From contig NW_003314269.1 of the NCBI RefSeq assembly GCF_000143415.4, positions 3,259,354-3,323,353 of the forward strand: DNA of 64,000 nt, in the 5' to 3' direction. How positions within the stretch are numbered: the first letter of the stretch is position 1; the number at the start of each line of letters is the position of its first letter. The DNA is from Selaginella moellendorffii (lineage: Eukaryota > Streptophyta > Lycopodiopsida > Selaginellales > Selaginellaceae). Below are positions 1-12,344 of the stretch, piece after piece. A model generated the notes under the pieces. The model was not told the origin of the DNA, made no database searches, and saw nothing but the letters and a program-made list of their open reading frames with translations. The position numbers and the translations under genes were made by a program.

Positions 1-64
1 AATCCGGACCACTCGCTCTTGTATATAAACTAGGGTTTTTGGGCTAATTGATATGTATATTTTC

Positions 65-357
65 TATATATGCTTTGTTTCGTTAAAGTGGAACTTATTC
101 AGTAAAGTGGGACATTAATTAGCATGTGTCCACATGCCATTTCCTAGTACTTAATTAATATTTATTAATATTTCTATCAGTTTTTTAATTTATTTTTTAT
201 ATTTCACAATATTATAACACAAAATCATATGAAAAGTTTTTAATTTATAAATTATAAAGCTAAAACTTCAATTTTTTATTGTTGTTATAAAAATGGCATG
301 TGGCCACACACCATAAGTGGGATAATGAAAAGTTCCACTTTAACGAAATAAAGCATA
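65..357. mobile_element. MITE-like element with long terminal inverted repeats
   Basis: The left end (from about 65) reads TATGCTTTGTTTCGTTAAAG followed by TGGAACTT. The right end (to about 357) is its reverse complement with few changes. Each arm continues through a CCCACTT/AAGTGGG block to a short palindrome of the GCATGTG/CACATGC type, at 122-140 and 293-314. The centre is AT-rich with no ORF. Size, inverted ends and lack of coding capacity fit a non-autonomous DNA element; the superfamily is not identifiable and no target duplication was established. A partial relative lies at 54471-54590. Confidence 0.6.
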
Positions 358-359
358 TA

Positions 360-3300
360 TTCCCTTTCTATATTCCATGCACTCACAATATAAGAGCCAT
401 GAAAATCATAGTTTTTTTGAAAGTTTAGTTCATTATAAGTAAAGTGTAGAATCTTATATTTTCAAGAATGATTATATGATTATGTAGCACATGTGGTTTT
501 TACCCTTTATTCTATGGTGATTTACCATAGGATAACCATGGAAGCGGAACCTAAACCCTCCATGTGCCATGTGACAGATGTTATGTGTCACATGCCACAT
601 ATCTAAAGTACAGTGGTGTGGAACCTGAGTTTCAGAGCTTTGGGCTGCTAAATGAAGGAACGGTGCCAAACTCCCAAATATAGAGCCAAGGAGCAATGAC
701 ATTGGAGCACGAAATGACTCTTAAGCATATAACCCAAGGAGTGAAGGGACAGGAGCACGGAGCGACTTAGAACATCCTAAAGTATTTATCATCTCAATGC
801 TAGGATTAACACGCAAAACAGAGCCAAACAAAGTCTTGTGCTATTTCAATATACCGGTGGCCTAACGCAAGGATATGGGTACTCTACCAGCTAACATGGA
901 ATGGAACTTGGGCTTAGACCCAAGCCGAACGCAAAACAAGGACAAACACGCAACCAGGAGCTAAACTGTGCCTTAAATTGGTTGGCCATGCCCACCAGAA
1001 GTTAGTCTTTGGGACAAGCTCGAAACTTATTAAATATGGAATATTTTTAGATTGCGAATTTGGACACGGGACAAACAACATTGTGTTCAGGACAATCTCT
1101 ACATGCTGTAGATATGCTAAATGAGCAAATCTAGACACTTTTCATAAATAGCATTTGGGACCGAAATGAGACTAACACAAAGGGCATGATAGCGAGAGTG
1201 TTTGGCAAATATGGTAAGCTATCATTTAACAAATATTGAGGGACCAATTTCAATATCACAGAGGTTTCCAACACTAGCAAGTGCAAGTTAACAACATGCC
1301 TTAGTGCTCTTCTAGTTTAAGTGCACATGTGATAACCAATTTCTCAACTAATTTAGGTAGAGATTAATAATGGGTTTACCAATACCGACCTCCTACCATC
1401 GTGATAGTAAGGAAAGAATATTTGAAAGGACAGCCAATAGGTAACTTTCGATACCCGAAGTCACATTTGTGATATATTGCATGTGTGAAGACATTATTAT
1501 ATATAATTATAATATAAGTGGTTCTGACATTATTATAATTCTGAACCCCCATTTCTGAGACTAGCAATCTAGACTATGTATTGTCAGTGTTATAATAAAA
1601 ACTCATTCCCTAGAGTTCAACTTAGTAAAATATTGATAAAGGATGTTTTCACCATTCAAAATTTAATTTGTTTAGTGTATATGAATGTCTAGAAAATATT
1701 ATTATTACTCACACTTGACCCCATTTAGCTCATATAAATCTTTACCTCTATCTCTAACTTTTATCAACATTCTACCTTCCCTCCACATAATAAATGTTAT
1801 GAGCTTTTTCCTTTTGAAGCCTTGAGTATCATTGAATATGATATCCCTCTTCCAGCTAATATTTCAGATATTGCTATTAGAGTTGGATTGCTTCTTGTAT
1901 TTTATGAGCGATGTCAATTATTTCTTCAAGATCTCGCTCCAAATATAGCAAAAACTCTTGAAAGAATAAGCATATATTATCTTCAGTGTCCCATATGTTA
2001 CTTTTATTTGGACAAAACAAATAGTTGCATGGGTCTGGAAACTTTTCTGAAATTTTTATAGGACTCCTCAATTAAGGGGAAAACTCATATTGCATATATT
2101 CTAAAGCTCATTTTATTAGGGATTTGTGATATAAAAGAAAAATTAAATATATATTATATATAAGTTTTTGAAAGACCATAAACTACCTCTTTGAAGCAAC
2201 TGATAAAAAAGGATAAAAATCTTTAAGACAGCATTTGAAGAAGTTATATTCTTCAATTGCAAACACTAATTTACTAGAATCATATGCTACCATAACCATC
2301 AAACCACTACCTTTTGTATAATCAATTACAATGCTACTAATTGGGCAATAGAGTTTAAATAGGACATGTATTGTCAATGGAGATCAAAATTGATACCTAA
2401 GCAATATGTTGTAATGTCCTCGTTTATGAAATTTGGTATGATGAGAGCTATCATACTCTGGCAAACCACCCCACCACAAAGTTTAGGTGGAGTTAACACA
2501 TATTTATCAAAGTTAACATTTAAGGAGTTGTATAGTAGGTTGCACTTTTTGAAGAAAAGCATGAGGCAAAGTAAATGAGATTCAAATGTGGTGACATAAA
2601 GATGGCCATATGGATGTAAGTTGTTTACAACAATTTAAGTCATGGTTAAAGTGGTGGGAAGTTAAGATGTTCCAGTGGGGACATCATTCTCTTTATGTAT
2701 GTTAGCTTTTTTTTATCTTCTTTTTTTATTGGTTGGCCTTTAGTATTTGCCTCTATTAGCCGAATCATGATGATGCTTGCATTGCACTTCACCTCTTATT
2801 TGTTTAAAACATCAGTGTGTAATTTTGTTAAGGCAGAGCATAAGGCCATACCTATAGTTTACACTTTAGAGTGCTTCTACTACTTTTTACTTTGTGTGCC
2901 TATATTTTTTATATTTATTTTTATATGCTAGCTTTTCTTTTAAATAATGTTTTGTTGAATATAAGGATCTATTCTTGCATTATGCTCCTCTAAGAATTTT
3001 ACGTCACCTTTGCTTTGTGATAGTTAATCCCAACTAGTACTTTGTTGTAACAACACTCTACATCTTTACTAGATGTGGTGCAGTAACTTGACAACAATAA
3101 ACTCTTGACAACTGCTAGTGACATAACAATAGGCTTTAGAGATCAAAGCATATAATTTTTGTTTGTTGAAAGGAACAATTATACTTGTGGTAGTTATTTT
3201 GTGGGATTAACAACAGCATAGACCATTCTTTCTAGTAGTTTCTATTAGTCTACCATATGCTATTATATGTTGTTAGATGCATGACTTGCTAACAGTTCAA

Positions 3301-5480
3301 TCCTCTAAATAACACTCCCAAACCTCTTTTTTATCTCATTACTTCTTTAGGTCTGTTTTACACTTGAATTTTATTCCAACATCTTTATATATGCACTATT
3401 ATTTATTATTGGCAATACTAAATGGGTGGAGGCTATTGCTCTCAAGATAACAAATTAACATTCTATAGTAGAGTTCTTATATGATCACATCATATGTCAA
3501 TTTGGTATTCTCGTGACCTTGATATCTAGTTAAGGGTATGTCATCAAGCAATTTTTATAGGGGCTTAAACTCTAATAACACTTCTCTAGCAATTGTTGCC
3601 ACCAATATACCAATAATTAAGTTGAGTGATCCAATAAGATTTTGAAATCCATTTTTGTGTTATTGGAGGTAAATTGAGGACAAATAGACTTTGTGTCTGC
3701 ACTCATTGCCCAGATTAAACAATGTGTAATCTCTTGCTTGAGCTCTAAATTAGAGAGAGATAATAGCAAAATATTTCAAAATTCTTATTTTTTAGTATAT
3801 AGTTTTTCTATATTTTCAATTAGAGCTAGATTCCCTATAAGAACTCCCTTATCTTTTACTATTCACATCTAGCATCTAGGTGTTATATATTCCACTTTTA
3901 GAATACTATTTATGAATATGCTTTTGATTTGTATACACTTTGAATTAATAACCTAGATCAGAACACATGGTGATATTTCAAGGCGAAGATCATTAGAATT
4001 GATCACAAAAACATAAGTACTCTCTTAACTTGCATGGAACCTCTAACTAGTGGAGATAATCGTGTGGCACCTCCATCTCACTGCCTAAAGCATCCTTTTA
4101 ATGGAAATTATTGTGTGGCACTTCCATGTCCTCACTTGAAATCACTATATCACAAAGAACTATCATGTATGAATTGTTCACCTTTGAGTTTGGGGTGTCC
4201 ACCTCACAAGGCTCCTCCTCCACTGCCATGCCACATAGGGATATATATCACTGCTTTGATAAGAAAATCAATTAAAAAATTCAAATTCTTTCCCACCATT
4301 CAAAGTTGCTAAATTAATAACCTCAAAATGGAGAAAAATATTTATTTGGTCCTTCTCAAAGTTGGATTTTCCTTGTTAAAGCTTTTAGCCTCTAATATAT
4401 GCACCACACCATCATGTAGCAAGAGTAACATTCACTCCATTAAAAACCCAAAAGCTTTGGGTTCTCTGTAGTGTTATCTCCCTCAGAGATAACAAAGGAA
4501 ATAATCCTCTTGAAGGACGAGCAAGGAAGAAATGTAAAAGTTGCTTAGGAGGTATAATTTACCTTTCAAGGATTTCTTGCTTGGATTTCTAGTTGTAGTG
4601 CTCTATCTCAAGGCAAGAGCTCATCTTTTGAACATTCTAGGGCTGGTTAGTGTTAAATGACTATCATAGCATTGGTGTGATGCCTAGACAAAGGCACTCA
4701 AGCATAGAATTTTAGCAATTTGATATTAGTTAGAAGTCCTTTAGGAAGAATTAACATGATCTAGCTATTACATTGATAAGCCATTTACAAATACCTATGC
4801 ATCCAATAGGCTTCCAATACAGCCACAAGCTTATGAATTTGTCTCTTTTCTAAAACATCCTACTAACAGATCACCTTTTATATTTGCATTGGATGGCAAT
4901 GGTTTTTGCATATTGCCTCGAGATTAGGTGAATTGGCACTTGGTGGACCTCATTATAGCATGGTTATGAATATTTCAAGAATTATAATTATAAATATGTT
5001 TATAATTTATAAACACTAGATTAATCAATTTGTATAACATAAAAAGTTTATAGCCTCTCAATATGCCATTTTCATGGCCAACCTACAAAAGCTCACCTGC
5101 ACCAATGCACCTAATTCACTACTATCATAATCATAAATCACATACTCATCCCCCATATGAAGCTCCACCGGCTGGGCATTAATATGGATTGCCATCTCCT
5201 AGCAATAATGGTACATATACATGGATTGGTCTGGGCTATTTTTTATTGGGGCATTATATATATCTCAATGTCCCTTAGGGACTGTTATAAAGAAGATACT
5301 TTCATGGTGCTACTCTCTCAACTATAACATTTCACTATCTCCCACCTATTGGTGGTTGTTGCCTTCCAACCGAGGTTGTTGTGGTTGTCTCCTTCGCAAA
5401 GGGTTTAATGCCAAATCATCTTATCTTGCTTCCTTTATTACAATATCTAGTGGTCTCCACTTCCATTTGATACCTCCCTC
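360..5480. other. AT-rich intergenic DNA, no gene recognised
   Basis: About 5 kb of low-GC sequence. Short ORFs occur on both strands, but none has a recognisable domain, a credible splice structure or the codon composition of the genes further right. It probably holds decayed transposon sequence that I cannot assign. Confidence 0.5.
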
Positions 5481-6250
5481 GTATTTCCCTTTATAGTAAG
5501 GGATTCATTGCCATTGCCAAGTATTAGGCACCTTCTTTTTGCCATATTCTTGCGACAGCATTTCCTTGAGACGGACAGCTACCAACATGAGCCCTCATTA
5601 GTTTGTTATGATCACCAAAATCTGAGCATTCTGTCCCTCAAAATGCCTTTGGTTTCGAGCTTCCCAAAAGTGCTTAAGCCCCGGATACATGCCATATCTC
5701 CCACCTAATCTATCCAAAGGCCTCCTAGATTGTAGTCCGATCTCTACTCCAATGGCATCCCAATTGATCTCTAGTGCCTCGATCTGAACATCCCCAATAA
5801 CCAATCCTTTGCCAAGCCAATCCCATGTTTGACCTCCTTGCCTCTGGGAACCATTGAGTGACATCCCCTTCGCAGATTTCAAAATCTTGCTTGATTTCAA
5901 AGCTCCCTAGTCACTTTAGCTATCATTCTCCAGTCTCCTTTGTCACATCACACTCCCATTGGAGGTGTGCTATTATCTCAAATGTGATATATTCCAAACA
6001 CTTTCAGGCATCCTCTACTTGGAATCATTGTCCTATTGGCAATCTATTCATTGCCACAAGCTAAAAAGTACCTTTTGATTTCTCTTGGATCAGTGACTTC
6101 TAGAATGCCACTGTGTTTTCTATCACCTAGTTCACTTCCACCCCTAGTGCAATTCATTTTTGACATAGCTTGGGTACTTCTTCTCTCTCAAACTCCTTAT
6201 TTACTATCAGTCTGTTTTGCACATCCTTTATTTCCTACATGAAGAAGCCA
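5480..6250 (-). pseudogene. Decayed LINE-type reverse transcriptase C-terminal relic
   Basis: Reading the minus strand downward from about 6060, with frameshifts and stops, gives pieces resembling the zinc-finger end of plant non-LTR retrotransposon polyproteins: a RLPIGQ piece, then HLQWECDVTKETG (compare the family pattern HLFWECxxTKxxW), and further on FWEARNQRHFEGQ (compare WxxRNxxxFEG). The order matches the zf-RVT region and tail of a LINE ORF2. Several stops interrupt the frame, so it is non-functional. The call is inferred from motif resemblance only. Confidence 0.4.
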
Positions 6251-6259
6251 TTAACTTCA

Positions 6260-7860
6260 ATCTCCATGTTGTTAAGTCCTAGTCCATGTCCTCTATGAGC
6301 TCCTTGTGCCACTATACTAGATGTCCTTCCCCCTCTAACCAGCATGGCAATTCTACCACATTAGTCTGCTTGCTAACTATCTCAACACTAAAATTCATCC
6401 TTTAACTTTGTCATTTGTCACCTATGGCTATTTCTTATTGGAACAACTGTTTTTTATTTTAAATAAATTCTTTTACAACCTTAGGTGATCCAAAATGTAA
6501 AAAGTATCTTTTTGAGTGTGGGATTTATATATATAATTAATAATTTTGATTTTCTTATTCCAGATTCTTTATTCTTTTTAGGAAGAAGATTGATGGCCAG
6601 AACTAGACAACTTCCATATAACCCTCTTTTATTGCATGACACAAAACTAATAGCACAAGTAGATATGGAGGAAGGTGAAAAAGTGGCAAAAGTATTATAT
6701 GTTACTATGGAGATTGTAAAAGAAGTGGTATTAAATATCGAGAATGCAAAAGAAGCAACTCTTCTAGTGCAAGATGATGTATCAGGTGTAATGATCATTT
6801 CTTTTATATATATATGTATATATAAAAGGAAGAGTGACCTATTTTTGGCTATGTGATACTAAGTAAGTTTGAAATCTAGTTCATCAATAACCTCAAGAAT
6901 TTCACAGTCCATTTTCCCCTTCACTTTTTTCTTTCCTTTTCTTTTGTCGTTTTGTTTTGCCATTCTTGCAATAGTTATTAACTCTTGGAGGGAAGATAAA
7001 ATATTCTTCTCAGTTGTATAATGAGGGTGAAATATCAACTCTTCCATACTCATAATCTCATCATTTTTCTTTTCATATTTCTTTGTTTCACTTCCACATT
7101 TGGGTGAAAGAACTTCAAGAAGGCATAACATACTTCGTTTGTTGGCACTGGGTCATAACATTTGCAACTTAAAGGATCAAACATCATTTAGCTTCTGGAA
7201 TTTTCTAGTGGTGTTTGTGTTTCTTAGCTTTGCAAAGAACACAGAAGGTGTCGTATATGGCCTGACTATTAGCAATTCTTTTTCATGCAGAGGGCTCAAT
7301 CACATTCTTTGTCCCACCATTGCAATCTAGGAAAGCATCCAGTTGGGGTGGTGGGAGTGAACTGAGAAATACTCCTGTGCTACTGTGTGAGCATGTCGAT
7401 CAGTCAGCTGACCTCAATATCAGGGGTCGTGGGCAGTGCATTCCAGAGCTCTTGGACTTGCTGGGCAAAGTCGGGCACCCATGCTGGCATGACTCGGTCG
7501 TGACCACAGCGAGTTCTGCTTGTCGACAGGAGTGTTGTACGCAGTACATGCATCCCAGTCAGACATGAGGGGGCCAGGAACTCTTGGTCAAAGACTAGTT
7601 TGGCTGACCAGGATGTAATCGTTCGTACTGCTCCCGTTCCATGTGCGGCACCTCAGGTGGCTCATTGTGTACCAATGTAGAGTTGGGAGGCGCCGTTAGT
7701 CATGTGGATGTCCTCCGCTGCTGCCCGGTTCGAGGAGCCCTTCCGCTGTTGTGAGTTGAGCCTGCGAAGTCCGTTGCAATACTAAAAACTTTTAATTGCC
7801 CATCCAGCCTCACTGGCTTGATCGGTTAGTGTATAGTTTTATCTTAAGAGTAACATTCCA
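6260..7860. other. Intergenic; GC-richer block at about 7320-7790 of unknown origin
   Basis: 6260-7310 is AT-rich with small unassignable ORFs. 7320-7790 has clearly higher GC, with a sharp change at about 7790, and no convincing exon on either strand. It may be a fragment of a retroelement or pseudogene; I recognise no domain. Confidence 0.35.
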
Positions 7861-7864
7861 CGAA

Positions 7865-9064
7865 CTAGAGAGTAGAATTTAGCTGCTCAACCAAAGTCCC
7901 ACCCATATCCATAACCCACGCCTTGTCCACCAGTGGAATCAGCTCTCTGCGAGGAAAGAAAATAAGATCCAAGCACTAATCACGCAAGTTTACCGCAGAT
8001 CATGGCTCACAACGAGCAACGTCCTCTCCTTCTTCAAGTTGTTCAGAAGCTTCACTATCTCGGATCGTGATTGCCAATCTACAGCCACAGCATTAAAGAA
8101 TTCCAAGGTGGCCACAAACATCATACCCAGGCCAGCGAGCGGCTCATCCAGCAGCAGCAGCTCTGGCATGCGGACCTGCAACAAAAAGAGAAGGACAAGA
8201 AACGTAGTCCTCGTGAGCAGCGGTGAAATCACAGGTTACCAGTTGCACAGCGAGTGCTAATCGTCGCTTGAATCCATCGCTCAAAGCTCGAGGATTGGTG
8301 TTCCAAGATATGCTGGCGAGACCAGTCTGTGCACGTCCATAAAGCTTAATGAGAGAAGAAACGAGATTCTTACGGCAGCTACAGCGGCTTGCACGCGCAT
8401 TGCTAGCAGTTGTCTGGAGAAAAAGTCCTCTTTTTTGCTTGGCCACCCGAAGCTTAGCTCTTCCAGGATGGAATCCGTGAGAAAGTACCTGCGAGGATCA
8501 ATCAAGTTGTCAATTTCATTTGTAAGCTTTGAAAAGACGTACAACCTCTCAGGAAACTGGAAAACCAGGCCCACTTTGGCTGTGAGGCTGACTGTGGTGT
8601 CCCCTTTTGTGCCGCCTAAAACGATGGAGCCTTGTGTGGGCGACGCCAGGCCGGCTAACATCTGTGTGTGAAAGTGGTGAGGACCAAATGCAAAAACGCT
8701 CAAGAAACAAAGAGAGATACCTGAAGCAATGTTGTCTTGCCACTACCGCTTCTTCCAGTGATCAATCCTAGCCTGCAAGAACAATCCTAGGAAAGTCACG
8801 AGCCTCGAAACTTTGATATACCTCTTTTCGGGAAGCGAGAAGCTCACGTTGTTTAAAATGGTGGCTTCGGTCCCGGGAGGCTTGAAGCTCACTCTTTTCA
8901 CCTGCAAAGAAACAGACACACGGAAGACAAAGCTAAGCCAAGCACGAAGAAGAACGAAGGAGAAATCCCCATCACGAGTCTTTCACCTGGAGATAATCCG
9001 AATGGCACGCAGCAGCGCTCCAGCAGCACAAGAATCGCTCGCCAGAGCTCGCAATGGGCGCCAT
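7865..9064 (-). CDS. ABCI11: ABC transporter I family member 11 (chloroplast NAP-type ATPase subunit)
   Basis: Soluble ABC ATPase like plant ABCI11/NAP14, which is expected in plastids as the ATPase partner of a membrane permease. Nine exons join in phase (9064-8987, 8901-8822, 8772-8721, 8661-8546, 8488-8374, 8326-8240, 8175-8127, 8078-7994, 7946-7865) to give 247 aa. Walker A is GRSGSGKTTLLQ, spanning the exon 2/3 join. The Q-loop region is GLVFQFPER. The signature region is ALSDGFKRRLALA, Walker B is LLLLDEPLAGLD (split by an intron) and the switch His is in LLVVSHDLRE. The signature reads LSDG where the family normally has LSGG. The N-terminus before the ATPase core is about 30 residues, short for a transit peptide, so the true start could lie further upstream. 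A minisatellite begins about 140 bp upstream. Confidence 0.93.
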
Positions 9065-9204
9065 TGCTTGCCACAAACCTAGATTAGGGCTCCTGCAGAA
9101 ATATTCTAGCGGGAAGTCGCTAGATCGACGCTCATGCAGTGAAAATCCAGTGCGATGGGATGCATACGCGATGTGTGAGGATTCACAGAGCTAGGAGGTG
9201 AGAG

Positions 9205-10105
9205 AGTCACACCCCCCAGAATCAACACAAAGATCGCTGCTCATGGATCCCGCGCGCCTGCAAGACGAGATAGATCAAAGCACAGCCAAAGAGCTCGATG
9301 CGTGCGAGGCTTGCAATTGACTCTCAAAGCTAGGAGCTGAGGGAATCACACCTCCCAGAGCTCAGAGAATCAAAGGCAAGCCTCACAAAGATCGCTGCTC
9401 CTTGATCCCGCGCGCCTGCAAGACGAGATAGATCAAAGCACAGCCAAAGATCTCGATGCGTGCGAGGCTTGCAATTGACTCTCAAAGCTAGGAGCTGAGG
9501 GAATCACACCTCCCAGAGCTCAGAGAATCAAAGGCAAGCCTCACAAAGATCGCTGCTCCTGGATCCCGCGCGCCTGCAAGACGAGATCAAAGAACAGCCA
9601 AAGATCTCGATGTGTGCAGAGCTCGGTGGTGAGGGAATCACACTTCCGAGAGCTCAGAAAATCAAAGGCAAGCCTCACAAGTCCTGGATCCCGCGCCTGC
9701 AAGACGAGATCAAAGAACAGCCAAAGATCTCGATGTGTGTGAGTAGGAGGTGAGGGAATCACACCTCCCAGAGCTCAGAGAATCAAAGGCAAGCCTCACA
9801 AAAGATCGGTGCTCCTGGATCCCGTGCGCTTGCAAGCAAGCATCAGGACGGCGATGTGTGTAGGACAACTAAGAGGTGAGAGATCACACCTCCTAGAGCT
9901 CCGAGAATCTCACAACGAACGATCGGTGCCACTGGATCATGCGCCCGCAAGCAAACACCAAGCACAGCCAGAGATCGCAGGGAATGTGATGAAATCGAGG
10001 AAGATAGATCCGAAAGAACTATCGATGGAAGATGAGACGATCGGTCGCGCAAACACCAAGAACAGCCAGAGATCGCAGGGAATGTGACGAAATCGAGACT
10101 ATCGA
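9205..10105. repeat. Minisatellite, about six copies of a 115-160 bp unit plus a duplicated tail
   Basis: The block CACCTCCCAGAGCTCAGAG, followed by AATCAAAGGCAAGCCTCACA and GGATCCCGCGCGCCTGCAAG, recurs with variants near 9211, 9348, 9506, 9648, 9763 and 9885. Spacing is about 137, 158, 142, 115 and 122 bp. A separate ~50-bp block (CACAGCCAGAGATCGCAGGG type) is duplicated at about 9952-10003 and 10049-10100. The array fills the space between the ABCI11 start and the PPR gene. Confidence 0.85.
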
Positions 10106-10298
10106 TGGAAGATGAGAAGATAGGAAGGCTTGTGGCAGGGAATGGAGAAATAGCACTTGCAAAGACGGAAAGAAAAATGAAAAGAGCATAATAGCGTGCA
10201 CAACATACACATGGCACATGGTAGGGGGCCCAGGCACACGATTTGTGACGTACGAATAAAATGCCAGTTTCTTTGATCTTTTAACACTGATTGAGCAT

Positions 10299-12155
10299 AT
10301 GCCAGATGCCGCTTCCAGATCCCGGGACTCCCTGCTAGCTTCACACTGCAGAACTGGGGATCTAGGGCAAGCGAGCAAGCTCTTTGGAGCCTTCAGTCCA
10401 TGGCAATGGAATCTCCAGGCATGGAAAACGCTGCTAACCGCATATACCCGCTTCGGGCATCTGAGGGATGCCAAGATGCTGTTTGATGGCATGCCTCTGC
10501 GCGATGTCGCGAGCTGGAACCTGCTGATGGCGGCGTACTCGCGAAACGGGCAGATGGATCAGGCCAGGAAGTTATTCGAAGGGAATCCGGAGACAGACTT
10601 GGCTTCGTGGAATTTGATGATTTGCGCAAATGCCTCAAACGGGCATTATTCCGATGCCAAGCGCCTCTTTCAAAGAATGCCTTTGCGGAGTTTGAGTACA
10701 TGGAATGCCATGCTATCTGCAGAAATTTGCCTCGAAAACGCCGTGGCTTTCTTTGAGACTTTCCCTGAGCGGGACCTGATCACGTGGACGGCCATGCTGA
10801 CGTGGTATACCCAAACTGGGCATATGCCGGACGCAAAGAGGACGTTTCACCAAATGCCGGCTAGGGATCTGATTACGTGGAGTGCCATGCTGGCGGGATA
10901 CTCGCGACTTGGACATGCCGAATCAGCAAGGTTTGTCTTCGAATCCATGCCACAGCACAATCTCATAACTTGGAATGAGATGCTAAGCGCATATGCCCGG
11001 TGTGGGCATCTTGATTTGGCCCAGACACTGTTTAGGAATATGCCACTACAAGATCACGTCACTTGGAACTCATTGCTGGCGGCATATGTTCAGAGCGGAA
11101 AGATTCTAGATGCCAAGGCAATGTTTCAGAATATGCCGCAACACAGCCTGGTATCTTGGAACACCATGTTATCAGCCTATGCCCAAAGCGGGTATACCAT
11201 AGAGGCCAGGCGCACTTTCGAGTCCATGGCCTATCACAGCCTAGTGACGTGGAATGCTATGCTTTCAGCCTACAGTGGATTGGGCTGTGTGAAAGAGACT
11301 AGCGAGATCTTTCAGAACATGCCAGCAAAAGACCTGCTGACGTGGACGGCTGTGGTTGCTTCGTATTGTCAGGCTGGGCACCTTGAATATGCCAAGTCAT
11401 TGTTTGACTCGATGCCTGAAAGGGACCTCCAATCGTGGACTGCGTTGGCAGCGGCATATGCTCGTGCTGGGCATCTTGAAGATGCAGATTCCCTAGTGAG
11501 AAAAATGCCCGGTCAAGACGTGGTTTCTCACACGGCAGTTTGCTCCGCATATTCCCAGTCTGGGAATCTCGGAGCCTCAAAGATCTTGTTTGATCAAATG
11601 CCGGCGAGGAACGAGGTGACGTGGACTGCCATGGTGGCGGCATATGCCCAGAACGGGCATCTGGAATCCGGGAGGCGAATCTTCGTCTCCATGCCTGAGA
11701 GGGATCTCATCTCGTGGAGGACGATGCTTCTGGGGCTGGCGGAGAACGAGCGGCCGCACGAAACCCTAGCGGAGTTCAATCGCATGAAGCTGAGATTCTC
11801 GCCGCAAGAGCCCTGTTTCATCATCGTCCTCCTGGCGATCGGCCAGATCGGCGACGCGCGCCTGGGAATCGAGCAATTCCTGTGCATGAGGATGGATTAT
11901 GGGGTGAATCCCATCAAGCAGCACTTCTCCTGCGTTGTGGATGTGCTCGCGAGGGCCGGATACCTGGAAGAAGCGCTCGATCTCCTCGAAAACATGCCAT
12001 TCGTGCCCGACGCGCTGGATTGGACGTGCCTGCTCGCTGCGACGCGATTCTACAAGCACTCGATCGGGGACGCCGCGAAACGCGTCCTCCATCTTCATCC
12101 CCGGAATGGCGCGGGCTACATTCTCGTCTCCAACGTCTTCACGCAAGAGCCCTAA
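10299..12155 (+). CDS. Pentatricopeptide repeat protein made of consecutive S-type repeats, with a short E-like end
   Basis: Intronless, 618 aa. PPR proteins are helical-repeat RNA binders of plastids and mitochondria used in RNA editing, splicing and stability. From about residue 30 the protein is a near-continuous array of about 14-15 units of 31 residues with the pattern W(N/T)AMLSAYxxxGHxxxAxxLFxxMPxRDL. This is the short S repeat, without the regular P and L alternation of PLS proteins. The end (MPFVPDALDWTCLLAA, then AAKRVLHLHP and GAGYILVSNVF) is an E-type tail that stops at once, with no E+ or DYW domain. The ATG at 10299 is the first in frame, and no clear transit peptide is seen. 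The stop is 190 bp before the eIFiso4G start on the same strand. Confidence 0.92.
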   Translation: MPDAASRSRDSLLASHCRTGDLGQASKLFGAFSPWQWNLQAWKTLLTAYTRFGHLRDAKMLFDGMPLRDVASWNLLMAAYSRNGQMDQARKLFEGNPETDLASWNLMICANASNGHYSDAKRLFQRMPLRSLSTWNAMLSAEICLENAVAFFETFPERDLITWTAMLTWYTQTGHMPDAKRTFHQMPARDLITWSAMLAGYSRLGHAESARFVFESMPQHNLITWNEMLSAYARCGHLDLAQTLFRNMPLQDHVTWNSLLAAYVQSGKILDAKAMFQNMPQHSLVSWNTMLSAYAQSGYTIEARRTFESMAYHSLVTWNAMLSAYSGLGCVKETSEIFQNMPAKDLLTWTAVVASYCQAGHLEYAKSLFDSMPERDLQSWTALAAAYARAGHLEDADSLVRKMPGQDVVSHTAVCSAYSQSGNLGASKILFDQMPARNEVTWTAMVAAYAQNGHLESGRRIFVSMPERDLISWRTMLLGLAENERPHETLAEFNRMKLRFSPQEPCFIIVLLAIGQIGDARLGIEQFLCMRMDYGVNPIKQHFSCVVDVLARAGYLEEALDLLENMPFVPDALDWTCLLAATRFYKHSIGDAAKRVLHLHPRNGAGYILVSNVFTQEP

Positions 12156-12344
12156 GTGCATTTAATGGGATTCGAACCTCACACCGCCGGCGCGAGGATA
12201 TTCTAAGGTGCCCTAAAAAGGATTTCACATTATTGCCTTATTGCCCCTGTTATGTTATCTGCCCTTCGTCCTTCGTGAGAGAAGAGGGGGGCATCAATAT
12301 AAACACTGCAGAGCAAGGGTTTTTGTTTTTTCGTGGTCTCAGCT

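Noticed and set aside
12160-12235. tRNA-like B box (GAGGTTCGAATCCC on the minus strand)
   Set aside because: The T-loop is perfect, but the T-stem pairs poorly beyond two base pairs and no D-arm/A box or acceptor stem can be formed. At best a tRNA pseudogene or chance.
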